NCBI RefSeq assembly: GCF_019219825.1
Contig: NZ_JAHUXH010000004.1
Coordinates: 124,001-188,000 of the forward strand
Source of the DNA: Streptomyces sp. TRM70350
Lineage (GTDB): Bacteria; Actinomycetota; Actinomycetes; Streptomycetales; Streptomycetaceae
Length of the DNA stretch: 64,000 nt
Reading direction: 5' to 3'
Numbering within the stretch: position 1 is the first letter of the stretch; each line of letters starts with the position of its first letter. Shown one piece after another: positions 26,933 to 35,986 of this stretch. The notes below the pieces were generated by a model. The model ran no database searches. It saw nothing but the letters and a program-made list of their open reading frames with translations, and was not told the origin of the DNA. The position numbers and the translations under genes are program-made.

Positions 26933-27862
26933 ATGCGCAAAGGGCAGTACCGGTTCGTCGCGGGGTTTCTCTTCGTTCCCGTGGCGCTTTATCTGACGTT
27001 CGTGATCTGGCCGTACATCCAGACGTTCGGGTACTCCCTGACCGACTGGAAGGGGCAGTCGCAGACCTTCAACTTCGTCGGGCTGGACAACTACAAGGCG
27101 TTGCTCCAGGACGACATCTTCATGAGCGCCATCTGGCACAACATTCTGTTCCTGGTGTTCATTCCGGTGATCACCATTCTGCTCGCGCTGTTCTTCGCCT
27201 TCATGCTGAACGCGGGCGGGCGCAGCCGGGCCGGTGGGGTCTCGGGCGTGGCCGGGTCCAAGTTCTACAAGGTGGTGTACTTCTTCCCGCAGGTGCTGTC
27301 GCTGGCCATTCTCGCGGTGCTGTTCGGCGCCGTGTACCGCAGTGACAGCGGCGGCATGCTCAACGGGCTTCTGGTGAAGCTGGGGCTGGTCGACGCGAAC
27401 CGTCCCGTCGAGTGGCTCAACGAACCGGACGTCGTGCTGTGGGCGCTGATCCTGGTCGTGGTCTGGCACGGGGTCGGGTTCTATCTGGTCCTGTTCTCCG
27501 CCGCGATGCAGTCCATCCCGCGGGACATCTACGAGGCCGCGCTCATCGACGGTGCCGGGCGGGCCCAGTCCTTCTTCCGCATCACACTGCCGTTGCTGTG
27601 GGACTCCGTGCAGACCGCGTGGGTCTACCTGGGCATCGTCGCGATGGACATGTTCATCCTGGTGTCCACCATGACCTCGGGCGAGTTCGGCGGTGGACCG
27701 GACCACGCCAGCGAGGTCATGTCGACCGTGATGATGCGCAACTTCCTGATCTACGGGAAGAGCGGCTACGCCTGCGCCATGGGCGTGGTCATGCTGCTTC
27801 TCACCCTGATCCTGTCCGTGGTCATGCTGCGCGCCACCCGCCGCGAGCGCGTCGAGTTCTGA
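26933..27862 (+). CDS. ngcF: NgcF-like sugar ABC transporter permease
   Basis: A 309-residue inner-membrane permease with six helices (MalF type). The ATPase-coupling EAA loop reads IYEAALIDGAGRAQSFFRITLPL. An insertion rich in Gly/Ala (LNAGGRSRAGGVSGVAGSK) follows helix 2. It starts at ATG 26933 with a weak site (CAGGGGCAGG) upstream. It is followed 15 bases later by ngcG. The partner ATPase is not encoded here and is most likely MsiK. Confidence 0.88.
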   Translation: MRKGQYRFVAGFLFVPVALYLTFVIWPYIQTFGYSLTDWKGQSQTFNFVGLDNYKALLQDDIFMSAIWHNILFLVFIPVITILLALFFAFMLNAGGRSRAGGVSGVAGSKFYKVVYFFPQVLSLAILAVLFGAVYRSDSGGMLNGLLVKLGLVDANRPVEWLNEPDVVLWALILVVVWHGVGFYLVLFSAAMQSIPRDIYEAALIDGAGRAQSFFRITLPLLWDSVQTAWVYLGIVAMDMFILVSTMTSGEFGGGPDHASEVMSTVMMRNFLIYGKSGYACAMGVVMLLLTLILSVVMLRATRRERVEF

Positions 27863-27877
27863 GCGGGAGTGACGACG

Positions 27878-28801
27878 ATGAGCGCACCCATCAAGGAGAC
27901 CGCCCCGACCTCCGTCGAGAAGTCCGGGTACCGGCCTCCGGCCCGGGCGGGAGAGCGGCGGGGCGAGGGCGTGGTGCTGAACGCGTTCTCGCACGGGTTT
28001 CTGGCCCTCTGGGCCCTGATGATCGTCCTGCCGCTGCTGTGGCTGGTCCTCAGTTCCTTCAAGACCGACGCGCAGATCGCGGGCTCGGCCTTCGGCTGGC
28101 CGCAGAACTGGTCCTTCGACGTGTTCACGCGCGCGTGGGAGAAGGGCATCGGCGACTACTTCCTCAACACGGTCGTGGTGCTCGCCTTCTCGGTGCCGCT
28201 CACCATGCTGTTCGGCTCGATGGCCGCGTATGTGCTGGCGCGCTACCAGTTCTGGGGCAACCGGCTGCTGTACTACTTCTTCGTGGCCGGCGCGATGTTC
28301 CCCGTGTTCCTGGCCCTGGTCCCGCTGTTCTTCATGGTGAAACGGCTGGACATGCTCAACACGTACCAGGGACTGATCCTGGTGTACGTCGCCTACTCGA
28401 TGCCGTTCACCGTGTTCTTCATGCACGCCTTCTTCCGGACCCTGCCGACGGCGGTGTTCGAGGCGGCGATCCTGGACGGGGCCTCGCACACCCGGACCTT
28501 CTTCCAGGTCATGCTGCCGATGGCCAAGCCCGGCCTGATCAGCGTGGGGATCTTCAACACGCTCGGGCAGTGGAACCAGTTCATCCTGCCCACGGTCCTC
28601 ATGCAGCCGCAGAGCGGTGACGATCCCGAGCGCTATGTCCTCACCCAGGGGCTGATCCAGCTCGAACAGCAGCAGGGCTACGCATCCGACCTGCCCGTGC
28701 TCTTCGCAGGTGTGACCATCGCGATGATCCCGATGCTGGTCGTGTACCTGTCCTTCCAGCGCCAGGTGCAGGCGGGGCTGACCTCGGCGACGCTGAAGTA
28801 A
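27878..28801 (+). CDS. ngcG: NgcG-like sugar ABC transporter permease
   Basis: A 307-residue MalG-type permease. The EAA loop reads VFEAAILDGASHTRTFFQVMLPM. The N-terminal 40 residues are hydrophilic, then six helices follow. Start ATG 27878 is preferred over GTG 27869 because GGGAG lies eight bases upstream of the ATG. It completes the NgcEFG importer for GlcNAc/chitobiose, and a strong terminator follows. Confidence 0.88.
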   Translation: MSAPIKETAPTSVEKSGYRPPARAGERRGEGVVLNAFSHGFLALWALMIVLPLLWLVLSSFKTDAQIAGSAFGWPQNWSFDVFTRAWEKGIGDYFLNTVVVLAFSVPLTMLFGSMAAYVLARYQFWGNRLLYYFFVAGAMFPVFLALVPLFFMVKRLDMLNTYQGLILVYVAYSMPFTVFFMHAFFRTLPTAVFEAAILDGASHTRTFFQVMLPMAKPGLISVGIFNTLGQWNQFILPTVLMQPQSGDDPERYVLTQGLIQLEQQQGYASDLPVLFAGVTIAMIPMLVVYLSFQRQVQAGLTSATLK

Positions 28802-28826
28802 GGGGAGTAGCGCTCGGTAACCGAAT

Positions 28827-28866
28827 GCACGCACACCGCTTCCTCGTCCGGGAGCGGTGTGCGTGC
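28827..28866 (+). terminator. Terminator of ngcEFG
   Basis: GCACGCACACCGCT (28827-28840) pairs perfectly with 28853-28866 around a 12-base loop, 25 bases after the ngcG stop. Confidence 0.8.
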
Positions 28867-28992
28867 TGTGCCCGCCACCCCTGAAACAGTTCAACCTCTT
28901 GACGGGAGGCACCCCGTACGGCTCAGCTTAGAGTTCACTAGTTGGACATAGACGGGGCCTCGTCGAAGCGGTCCCGCGCGCAGGAGGTCGTC

Positions 28993-30204
28993 GTGGAGAC
29001 TCCGGGGTCGCAGTCGTCGCTGCACCGAGCCAACCTGGAGCGGGTGGTCCGAGCCGTACGGCTGGCCGGATCCCTGACCCAGGCGGAGATCGCAAGGACG
29101 ACCGGTCTGTCCGCGGCGACGGTCTCCAATATCGTCCGTGAGCTCAAGGAGGGCGGAACGGTCGAGGTCACGCCCACGTCGGCGGGTGGCCGCCGGGCCC
29201 GCAGCGTCTCACTCAGCGGCGACGCGGGCATCGTGATCGGCGTCGACTTCGGGCACACCCATCTGCGCGTCGCGGTCGGGAACCTCGCCCACCAGGTGCT
29301 GGCCGAGGAGTCCGAGCCGCTGGACGTCGACGCCTCCGCCGCGCAGGGCTTCGACCGGGCCGAAGAGCTGGTCAACCGGCTGATCGCGGCGACCGGGGTG
29401 GACCGGGCCAAGATCGCCGGGGTGGGCCTCGGCGTGCCCGGGCCGATCGACGTGGAGTCCGGGACGCTGGGCTCGACCGCCATCCTGCCCGGCTGGACCG
29501 GCGCCCGGCCCGCCGAGGAGCTGCGGGGGCGGCTCGGCGTACCGGTGCACGTGGACAACGACGCCAACCTCGGCGCCCTCGGCGAGCTGGTGTGGGGCAG
29601 CGGCAAGGGCGTGCGGGACCTGGCGTACATCAAGGTCGCCAGCGGTGTCGGCGCGGGCCTGGTGATCGACGGGAAGATCTACCGAGGCCCCGGCGGCACA
29701 GCCGGGGAAATCGGACATATCACACTCGATGAATCCGGCCCCGTCTGTCGTTGCGGAAACCGGGGCTGCCTGGAGACCTTCGCGGCCGCCCGCTATGTGC
29801 TGCCGCTGCTCCAGCCCAGCCACGGCAACGACCTGACCATGGAGGGCGTCGTACGGCTGGCGCGGGACGGTGACCCGGGCTGCCGTCGGGTGATCGCCGA
29901 CGTCGGCCGCCACATCGGCAGTGGAGTCGCCAACCTGTGCAATCTGCTGAACCCGAGCCGAGTGGTCCTGGGCGGTGATCTCGCCGAGGCCGGTGAGCTG
30001 GTGCTCGGGCCGATCAGGGAGTCCGTCGGCCGCTACGCCATCCCTAGCGCCGCGCGCCAACTGTCCGTTCTCCCCGGGGCACTTGGCGGCCGTGCGGAGG
30101 TGCTCGGAGCGCTCGCCCTCGCCCTCAGCGAGATGGGCGATTCAACACTTTTGGACGGAAGTGCCGCCGGGGCGCTCCCGGCCGCCGCACCTGCCTTCAC
30201 TTAG
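28993..30204 (+). CDS. rok7B7: ROK-family sugar-responsive regulator Rok7B7
   Basis: A 403-residue transcription factor: an N-terminal winged helix (about 10-65; SLTQAEIARTTGLSAATVSN) joined to a ROK sugar-kinase fold. The ROK zinc motif is complete (GHITLDESGPVCRCGNRGCLE) and the sugar-site aspartate is in VDNDANLGALGE. GTG 28993 is taken as start because AGGAGG lies six bases upstream. An upstream in-frame TTG at 28942 lacks such a site. Its position between ngcEFG and xylFGH is that of rok7B7 in S. coelicolor, which controls xylose transport, carbon catabolite repression and antibiotic production. A match to its reported DNA motif, as I recall it, lies in front of xylF. Confidence 0.9.
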   Translation: METPGSQSSLHRANLERVVRAVRLAGSLTQAEIARTTGLSAATVSNIVRELKEGGTVEVTPTSAGGRRARSVSLSGDAGIVIGVDFGHTHLRVAVGNLAHQVLAEESEPLDVDASAAQGFDRAEELVNRLIAATGVDRAKIAGVGLGVPGPIDVESGTLGSTAILPGWTGARPAEELRGRLGVPVHVDNDANLGALGELVWGSGKGVRDLAYIKVASGVGAGLVIDGKIYRGPGGTAGEIGHITLDESGPVCRCGNRGCLETFAAARYVLPLLQPSHGNDLTMEGVVRLARDGDPGCRRVIADVGRHIGSGVANLCNLLNPSRVVLGGDLAEAGELVLGPIRESVGRYAIPSAARQLSVLPGALGGRAEVLGALALALSEMGDSTLLDGSAAGALPAAAPAFT

Positions 30205-30238
30205 AGAACGGATGGCACCGTTGCCAACCCGTTAAGGA

Positions 30239-30251
30239 TTTACTTCTTGAC
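30239..30251 (+). promoter_or_regulatory. Candidate Rok7B7 operator in the xylF promoter
   Basis: TTTACTTCTTGAC fits the degenerate motif TTKAMKHSTTSAV reported for Rok7B7, as I recall it, at all 13 positions. It overlaps a possible -35 (TTGACG, 30247-30252), and TGACTT (30271-30276) could be the -10. The site is 74 bases upstream of xylF. Confidence 0.5.
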
Positions 30252-30324
30252 GTCGCACGTGTGGCCGAGTTGACTTCCAGCCACCTCGGCCGCAACGACG
30301 CGGCCTCGTCAGGGAGGTTATGAA

Positions 30325-31440
30325 GTGAACACGCGTATGCGTCGTGCTGCCGTTGCCATCGCCGCCGGTGCGATGGCCGTCTCGCTCGCCGCCTGTGGCA
30401 GCGCTGAGGAAGCGGGCGGCGACAACGCCGCCACCGGCTCCCCCGCCAAGGGCGACAACATCAAGGTCGGCCTGCTCCTTCCGGAGAACAAGACCGCGCG
30501 TTACGAGAAGTTCGACCGGCCGCTGATCGAGAAGAAGATCAAGGAGCTGACGAACAACAAGGCGGAGATCCAGTACAACAACGCCCGCCAGGACGCCAAC
30601 CTGCAGGCGCAGCAGGTCGACACGATGATCACCAACAAGGTGGACGTGCTGATCCTGGACGCCGTGGACGCCAAGGCGATCAAGAACTCCGTGCAGAAGG
30701 CCGCGGACGCCGGCATCAAGGTCGTCGCCTACGACCGCCTGGCCGAGGGCCCGATCAGCGCCTACACCTCGTTCGACAACGAGGAGGTCGGCCGGACCCA
30801 GGGTGAGGCCCTGCTGAAGGCCCTGGGCGACAAGGCCAAGGACAGCCAGATCGTCATGATGAACGGCTCGGTCACCGACCCGAACGCCGCCCAGTTCAAG
30901 AAGGGCGCGCACTCCGTCCTCGACGGCAAGGTGAAGATCGGCCGCGAGTTCGACACCAAGGAGTGGTCGCCGGACAACGCCAACGCCAACATGGAGTCGG
31001 CGATCTCGGCGCTCGGCAAGGACAACATCGACGGCGTGTACTCCGCCAACGACGGCATGGCGGGCGGCATCATCACCGCCCTGAAGGCCGCCGGCATCGC
31101 CGACATCCCGGTCACCGGCCAGGACGCCGAGCTCGCCGCCGTGCAGCGCATCATCACCGACCAGCAGTACATGAGCGTCTACAAGTCCTACCCGCAGGAG
31201 GCCGAGGTCGCCGCCGAGATGGCGGTCGCCCTGGCCAAGGGTGAGGACCTGAGCGCCATCGCCAAGGACAAGGTCTCCAGCGCCAGCGCCAAGGACGTCC
31301 CGTCGGTCCTGGTCCCGGTCGTCTCCCTGACGAAGGACAACATCAACGACACCGTGATCAAGGACGGCATCTACACCGCCGACGAGATCTGCACCGGCAG
31401 CTACAAGTCGGCCTGCGACAAGCTCGGCATCGGCGCCTGA
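30325..31440 (+). CDS. xylF: XylF-like D-xylose-binding lipoprotein
   Basis: A 371-residue periplasmic-binding-protein-like lipoprotein (LacI/RbsB fold). The signal peptide ends with a lipobox SLAAC at about residue 23. The mature protein begins NIKVGLLLPENKTARYEKFD and contains NARQDANLQ and YDRL, regions that line the sugar pocket in XylF. GTG 30325 has GGGAGG seven bases upstream. It is the first gene of a xylose ABC importer. A stable hairpin and a tandem repeat separate it from the ATPase gene, probably favouring high production of the binding protein. Confidence 0.9.
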   Translation: MNTRMRRAAVAIAAGAMAVSLAACGSAEEAGGDNAATGSPAKGDNIKVGLLLPENKTARYEKFDRPLIEKKIKELTNNKAEIQYNNARQDANLQAQQVDTMITNKVDVLILDAVDAKAIKNSVQKAADAGIKVVAYDRLAEGPISAYTSFDNEEVGRTQGEALLKALGDKAKDSQIVMMNGSVTDPNAAQFKKGAHSVLDGKVKIGREFDTKEWSPDNANANMESAISALGKDNIDGVYSANDGMAGGIITALKAAGIADIPVTGQDAELAAVQRIITDQQYMSVYKSYPQEAEVAAEMAVALAKGEDLSAIAKDKVSSASAKDVPSVLVPVVSLTKDNINDTVIKDGIYTADEICTGSYKSACDKLGIGA

Positions 31441-31460
31441 GACGGCCTCAGTCGCGCTCA

Positions 31461-31494
31461 CCGTACGGGAACCCGTCACTGAGTTCCCGTACGG
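31461..31494 (+). terminator. Hairpin between xylF and xylG
   Basis: CCGTACGGGAAC (31461-31472) pairs perfectly with 31483-31494, with a 10-base loop, 20 bases after xylF. It is probably a partial terminator within the operon. Confidence 0.6.
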
Positions 31495-31574
31495 ACGGCC
31501 GTACCCGAAGGCTCCGCCGGCGCCCCGCGTCACACAGCCCCGCAAGCTCGTCCCGGGGCGCCGGACGGAACATC

Positions 31575-31643
31575 CCCGCGGGTATCCCCCGCCCCCCACG
31601 CGGGTATCCCCCGCCCACCCACGCGGGGGTTCCCCGCCCACCC
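31575..31643. repeat. Three tandem 23-bp repeats between xylF and xylG
   Basis: Units at 31575-31597, 31598-31620 and 31621-31643 follow the pattern ACGCGGGTATCCCCCGCCCA plus CCC, with few differences. Each unit contains a small inverted repeat (GCGGG...CCCGC). They might add mRNA structure behind the xylF hairpin or be slippage-prone filler. Confidence 0.65.
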
Positions 31644-31699
31644 ACCCAGCCTTTCTGCACAACCTCCCGCCGGGTCAGGCGGCGAAGGAGATGGTTCAC

Positions 31700-32482
31700 G
31701 TGTCCGCTACGCCCGTGCTGGCGTTGCGCGGGGTCTCCAAGCGGTTCGGTGCCGTTCAGGCACTCACCGACGTAGAGCTTGAGATCCACGCCGGTGAGGT
31801 GGTCGCCCTGGTCGGCGACAACGGCGCCGGAAAGTCCACGCTGGTCAAGACGATCGCCGGCGTGCACCCCATCGATGAGGGCGTCATCGAATGGGAAGGC
31901 AAGGCCGTATCGATCAACAGGCCGCACGACGCCCAGGCCCTGGGCATCGCGACCGTCTACCAGGACCTCGCGCTGTGCGACAACATCGACGTCGTCGGAA
32001 ACCTGTTCCTCGGCCGTGAGCTGAGGAAGTGGGGCGTCCTCGACGAGGTCGAGATGGAGCGCCGCTCGCGCGAGCTGCTGCAGACGCTGTCGATCCGCAT
32101 CCCCAGCGTGCGCATCCCGATCGCCTCGCTCTCCGGCGGTCAGCGCCAGACCGTGGCCATCGCGCGCTCGATGCTCGGCGAGCCCAAGCTCGTCATCCTC
32201 GACGAGCCGACCGCCGCCCTCGGCGTCGAGCAGACCGCCCAGGTCCTCGACCTGGTGGAGCGGCTGCGCGAGCGCAACCACGCGGTCATTCTCATCAGCC
32301 ACAACATGGCCGACGTCAAGGCCGTCGCCGACAAGGTGGCGGTGCTGCGCCTCGGCCGCAACAACGGCGTCTTCGAGGTCAAGACGACCTCGCAGGAGGA
32401 GATCATCTCCGCCATCACCGGCGCCACCGACAACGCCGTGACCCGCCGTGCGGCGCGCACGACCGGGGAGGTTTCCAAGTGA
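31700..32482 (+). CDS. xylG: XylG-like sugar ABC transporter ATPase (single domain)
   Basis: A 260-residue ATPase. Walker A is GDNGAGKST (39-47), the signature LSGGQRQ, Walker B LVILDEPTAALG and the H-loop ISHN are all present. E. coli XylG has two fused ATPase domains. This one has a single domain, as in related streptomycete operons, so a homodimer is expected. GTG 31700 is preferred over ATG 31691, because the AAGGAG site directly abuts the ATG and is well spaced for the GTG. It overlaps xylH by four bases. Confidence 0.88.
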   Translation: MSATPVLALRGVSKRFGAVQALTDVELEIHAGEVVALVGDNGAGKSTLVKTIAGVHPIDEGVIEWEGKAVSINRPHDAQALGIATVYQDLALCDNIDVVGNLFLGRELRKWGVLDEVEMERRSRELLQTLSIRIPSVRIPIASLSGGQRQTVAIARSMLGEPKLVILDEPTAALGVEQTAQVLDLVERLRERNHAVILISHNMADVKAVADKVAVLRLGRNNGVFEVKTTSQEEIISAITGATDNAVTRRAARTTGEVSK

Positions 32483-33774
32483 GCATCGACAAGACCTCCA
32501 CGCCCGCGGCGGACGAACACGCCGTCGAGAACCCCGAGGCGGCCGCCGCCGCGGTGACCGCCGTCGACCCCCGGCTGCTGGTGCGCGAGCAGGGCCTCGC
32601 GGGCTACCTCGGTGAGTTCAAGCGCAAGATGAAGGCGGGTGAGCTGGGCTCCATCCCGGTCGTCATCGGCCTGATCGTCATCTGCGTCGTCTTCCAGAGC
32701 CTGAACTCCGCGTTCCTGTCCGCCCAGAACATCAGCGACATCACCGTCACGATGGTCGGTACGGGCATGATCTCGGTCGGCATCGTCTTCGTGCTGCTGC
32801 TCGGCGAGATCGACCTGTCCGTCGGCTCCGTCAGCGGCGCGTCCAGCGCGATCGCGGCCGTGCTCGCGGTGAACCAGGGCTGGCCCGAGTGGGTGGCGGT
32901 GCTCTTCGCCGTCGGCGCGGGCGCCCTCATCGGCGCGGCGCACGGCTTCTTCTTCGCCGTCCTCGGCGCCCCGGCGTTCGCCGTCACGCTGGCCGGTCTG
33001 CTGTTCTGGCTTGGCTTCATGCTCCAGACGCTGGGCGAGAACGGCACGATCAACCTCGACAGCGACGGGTTCATCGGCAAGCTGACGACGTACTTCTTCA
33101 CGGACATCGCCGCCGCGTACGGCCTGGCGGCCGTGGTGACCACGGTCTTCTTCATCACCTCCTTCCTCGGCAACCGGCGTCGCGAGGCGGCGGGCGTTCC
33201 GTCGCGGCCGCTGAGCGACACGCTGCTGCGGACGGGGCTGCTCGCGGTGATCTCCTTCGCCGCGGCGTTCATGTACAACCAGTACAAGGGTCTGCCGCTG
33301 GCGACCGTCATCTTCCTGGTGTTCCTGGTGGGCACGGACTTCGTGCTGCGCCGGACCTCGTACGGCCGCAAGGTCTTCGCGCTCGGCGGCAGTGTCGAGG
33401 CGTCGCGGCGTGCGGGTATCAACGTCACGGCGGTACGGATCTCCGTGTTCGCGATCTCCGGTGGGTTCGCGGCGATCGGTGGTCTGTTCCTGGCGTCGAA
33501 GATCGCGTCCGCGAACCAGAGTGCGGGCACGGGTGACCTGCTGATGAACGCGATCGCGGCGGCGGTGATCGGTGGTACGTCGCTGTTCGGTGGGCGGGGG
33601 CGTACATGGAACGCGCTGCTCGGTGTGCTGGTGATCGTCTCGATCCAGTACGGGCTTCAGCTGGAGTCCATCGCCGAGCCGGTGAAGTACATGATCACCG
33701 CGGGTGTGCTGTTGACCACGGTGGTCATCGACTCGATCACCCGCAAGACCCAGAAGACGGCGGGTCGAGCGTAG
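32479..33774 (+). CDS. xylH: XylH-like sugar ABC transporter permease
   Basis: A 431-residue membrane permease of the ribose/xylose (BPD_transp_2) family. It starts with a GTGA overlap on xylG. The N-terminal 55 residues are hydrophilic. Typical motifs are GEIDLSVGSVSGASSA, the NITAVRISVFAISG-like GINVTAVRIS and the C-terminal VIGGTSLFGGRGRTWNALLG. It forms the membrane channel of the xylose importer with XylF and XylG. Confidence 0.9.
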   Translation: MSIDKTSTPAADEHAVENPEAAAAAVTAVDPRLLVREQGLAGYLGEFKRKMKAGELGSIPVVIGLIVICVVFQSLNSAFLSAQNISDITVTMVGTGMISVGIVFVLLLGEIDLSVGSVSGASSAIAAVLAVNQGWPEWVAVLFAVGAGALIGAAHGFFFAVLGAPAFAVTLAGLLFWLGFMLQTLGENGTINLDSDGFIGKLTTYFFTDIAAAYGLAAVVTTVFFITSFLGNRRREAAGVPSRPLSDTLLRTGLLAVISFAAAFMYNQYKGLPLATVIFLVFLVGTDFVLRRTSYGRKVFALGGSVEASRRAGINVTAVRISVFAISGGFAAIGGLFLASKIASANQSAGTGDLLMNAIAAAVIGGTSLFGGRGRTWNALLGVLVIVSIQYGLQLESIAEPVKYMITAGVLLTTVVIDSITRKTQKTAGRA

Positions 33775-33800
33775 GGGCCGCGCCCCTGCAGGGCGTTGTC

Positions 33801-33829
33801 GTGCCCGGTGCCTCATGGGTGCCGGGCAC
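33801..33829 (+). terminator. Terminator of xylFGH
   Basis: GTGCCCGG (33801-33808) and CCGGGCAC (33822-33829) form an 8-bp stem about 26 bases after the xylH stop, followed by GTCGTGTCG. Confidence 0.6.
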
Positions 33830-33909
33830 CGTCGTGTCGTAGGTTGGCGGAACATTAGACTCGACGAGCCCGGCAACAGCTCGAACAGCTCTACTGCAAG
33901 GAGGCACGG

Positions 33910-35832
33910 GTGCCGCTGCTGACCCGCATCAGGGGACCGCGCGATCTGGACCGGCTCAGCCTGGAAGAGCTGGACCAGCTGGCGGAGGAGATCCGGACCT
34001 TCCTCGTCGAGGCCGTCTCCAAGACCGGCGGCCACCTCGGCCCCAACCTCGGGGTGGTCGAGCTGACCATCGCCCTGCACCGGGTGTTCGACTCGCCGAA
34101 GGACAAGGTGCTGTGGGACACCGGCCACCAGGCCTACGTCCACAAGCTGCTCACCGGCCGTCAGGACTTCTCCCGGCTGAAGATGAAGGGCGGCCTGTCC
34201 GGCTACCCCTCGCAGGCCGAGTCCGAGCACGACGTCATCGAGAACAGCCACGCCTCCACCGTCCTCGGCTGGGCCGACGGCCTCGCGAAAGCCAACCAGC
34301 TGCGCCAACGCGACGACCACGTGGTCGCCGTGATCGGTGACGGCGCGCTCACCGGCGGTATGGCCTGGGAGGCGCTGAACAACATCGCCGACGCCAAGGA
34401 CCGCCCGCTCGTCATCGTCGTCAACGACAACGAGCGGTCGTACGCGCCGACCATCGGCGGTCTCGCCAACCACCTCGCGACGCTGCGGACGACCGACGGC
34501 TACGAGCGGTTCCTCGCCCGCACCAAGGAGGTCCTGGAGCGCACCCCGGTCGTCGGCCGACCGCTGTACGACACCCTGCACGGCGCCAAGAAGGGGCTGA
34601 AGGACTTCATCGCGCCGCAGGGCATGTTCGAGGACCTCGGCCTGAAGTACGTCGGCCCGATCGACGGCCACGACATCGAGGCGCTGGAGTCCGCGCTGGC
34701 CCGCGCCAAGCGGTTCGGCGGCCCGGTGATCGTGCACTGCCTCACCGAGAAGGGCCGCGGCTACCAGCCCGCCCTCCAGGACGAGGCCGACCGCTTCCAC
34801 GCCGTCGGCAAGATCCACCCCGACACGGGCCTGCCGATCGCCTCCTCCGGCGCCGACTGGACCTCCGTCTTCGGCGACGAGATGGTCAAGCTCGGCAAGG
34901 AGCGCGAGGACATCGTCGCCATCACCGCCGCGATGCTCCAGCCGGTCGGCCTGGACCGGTTCGCCAAGATCTTCCCGGAGCGGGTGTACGACGTCGGCAT
35001 CGCCGAGCAGCACGGCGCCGTCTCCGCGGCGGGCCTGGCCACCGGCGGACTGCACCCCGTCTTCGCCGTGTACGCCACCTTCCTCAACCGCGCTTTCGAC
35101 CAGGTCCTGATGGACGTCGCCCTGCACAAGTGCGGCGTCACCTTCGTGCTGGACCGGGCCGGCATCACCGGCACCGACGGCGCCTCCCACAACGGCATGT
35201 GGGACATGTCGATCCTTCAGGTCGTCCCGGGCCTCCGGCTCGCCGCCCCGCGTGACGCCGAGCAGGTGCGCGCCCAGCTGCGCGAGGCCGTCGACGTCGA
35301 CGACGCGCCGACCGTGGTGCGCTTCTCCAAGGGCGCCGTCGGTCCCGCCGTACCCGCCGTGGGCCGGATCGGCGGCATGGACGTGCTGCGCGAGCCCGGC
35401 ACCACCACCCCGGACGTGCTGCTCGTCTCGGTGGGCGCCCTCGCGCCGATGTGCCTGGAGATCGCCTCCCTCCTCGACAAGCAGGGCATCTCCACCACCG
35501 TCGTCGACCCGCGCTGGGTCAAGCCCGTCGACGAGGCCATGGCCCCGCTCGCCGAGCGGCACCGCGTGGTCGTCACCGTCGAGGACAACTCCCGCGTCGG
35601 CGGCGTCGGATCGACCATCGCCCAGGCCCTGCGGGACGCGGGCGTCGACGTACCGCTGCGCGACTTCGGCATCCCGCCGCGCTTCCTCGACCACGCCTCC
35701 CGCGCGGAGGTCATGGCGGAGATCGGGCTGACCGCCCCGGACATCGCCCGCCAGGTCACCGGCCTGGTCTCCCGGCTCGACGGGCGGTACGAGCGGACCG
35801 CCGCCGACGAGATCGAGGCCGCGCGCGACTGA
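33910..35832 (+). CDS. dxs: 1-Deoxy-D-xylulose-5-phosphate synthase
   Basis: A 640-residue thiamine-diphosphate enzyme joining pyruvate and glyceraldehyde-3-phosphate, the first step of the non-mevalonate isoprenoid pathway. The ThDP motif is [16 protein letters not shown], the catalytic histidine region is [11 protein letters not shown], and the activating glutamate is in [10 protein letters not shown]. It starts at GTG 33910 with AAGGAGG upstream. Streptomycetes usually have two dxs genes, and this is the copy next to the xylose transporter. It is transcribed alone, with terminators on both sides. Confidence 0.96.
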   Translation: MPLLTRIRGPRDLDRLSLEELDQLAEEIRTFLVEAVSKTGGHLGPNLGVVELTIALHRVFDSPKDKVLWDTGHQAYVHKLLTGRQDFSRLKMKGGLSGYPSQAESEHDVIENSHASTVLGWADGLAKANQLRQRDDHVVAVIGDGALTGGMAWEALNNIADAKDRPLVIVVNDNERSYAPTIGGLANHLATLRTTDGYERFLARTKEVLERTPVVGRPLYDTLHGAKKGLKDFIAPQGMFEDLGLKYVGPIDGHDIEALESALARAKRFGGPVIVHCLTEKGRGYQPALQDEADRFHAVGKIHPDTGLPIASSGADWTSVFGDEMVKLGKEREDIVAITAAMLQPVGLDRFAKIFPERVYDVGIAEQHGAVSAAGLATGGLHPVFAVYATFLNRAFDQVLMDVALHKCGVTFVLDRAGITGTDGASHNGMWDMSILQVVPGLRLAAPRDAEQVRAQLREAVDVDDAPTVVRFSKGAVGPAVPAVGRIGGMDVLREPGTTTPDVLLVSVGALAPMCLEIASLLDKQGISTTVVDPRWVKPVDEAMAPLAERHRVVVTVEDNSRVGGVGSTIAQALRDAGVDVPLRDFGIPPRFLDHASRAEVMAEIGLTAPDIARQVTGLVSRLDGRYERTAADEIEAARD

Positions 35833-35861
35833 CTCCCGCACGGGACCGAAGGCCTCTGAAT

Positions 35862-35901
35862 GGGCCGGTTCCACCACTGCGAAGGGTGGTGGAACCGGCC
35901 C
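35862..35901. terminator. Terminator of dxs
   Basis: A perfect 16-bp stem, GGGCCGGTTCCACCAC (35862-35877) with 35886-35901, and an 8-base loop, 29 bases after the stop. Confidence 0.85.
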
Positions 35902-35986
35902 GTTCGCGTGAGACGGCTCGCGTCGGGGCATACGCACTACGCCCCCTCTCGATCATGTCGAGGACGACAAGCGTGGGAGGTACGCC

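Noticed and set aside
32140..35937. A 1265-codon minus-strand frame opposite xylH and dxs
   Set aside because: Shadow frame. The plus strand encodes intact, recognisable XylH and Dxs.
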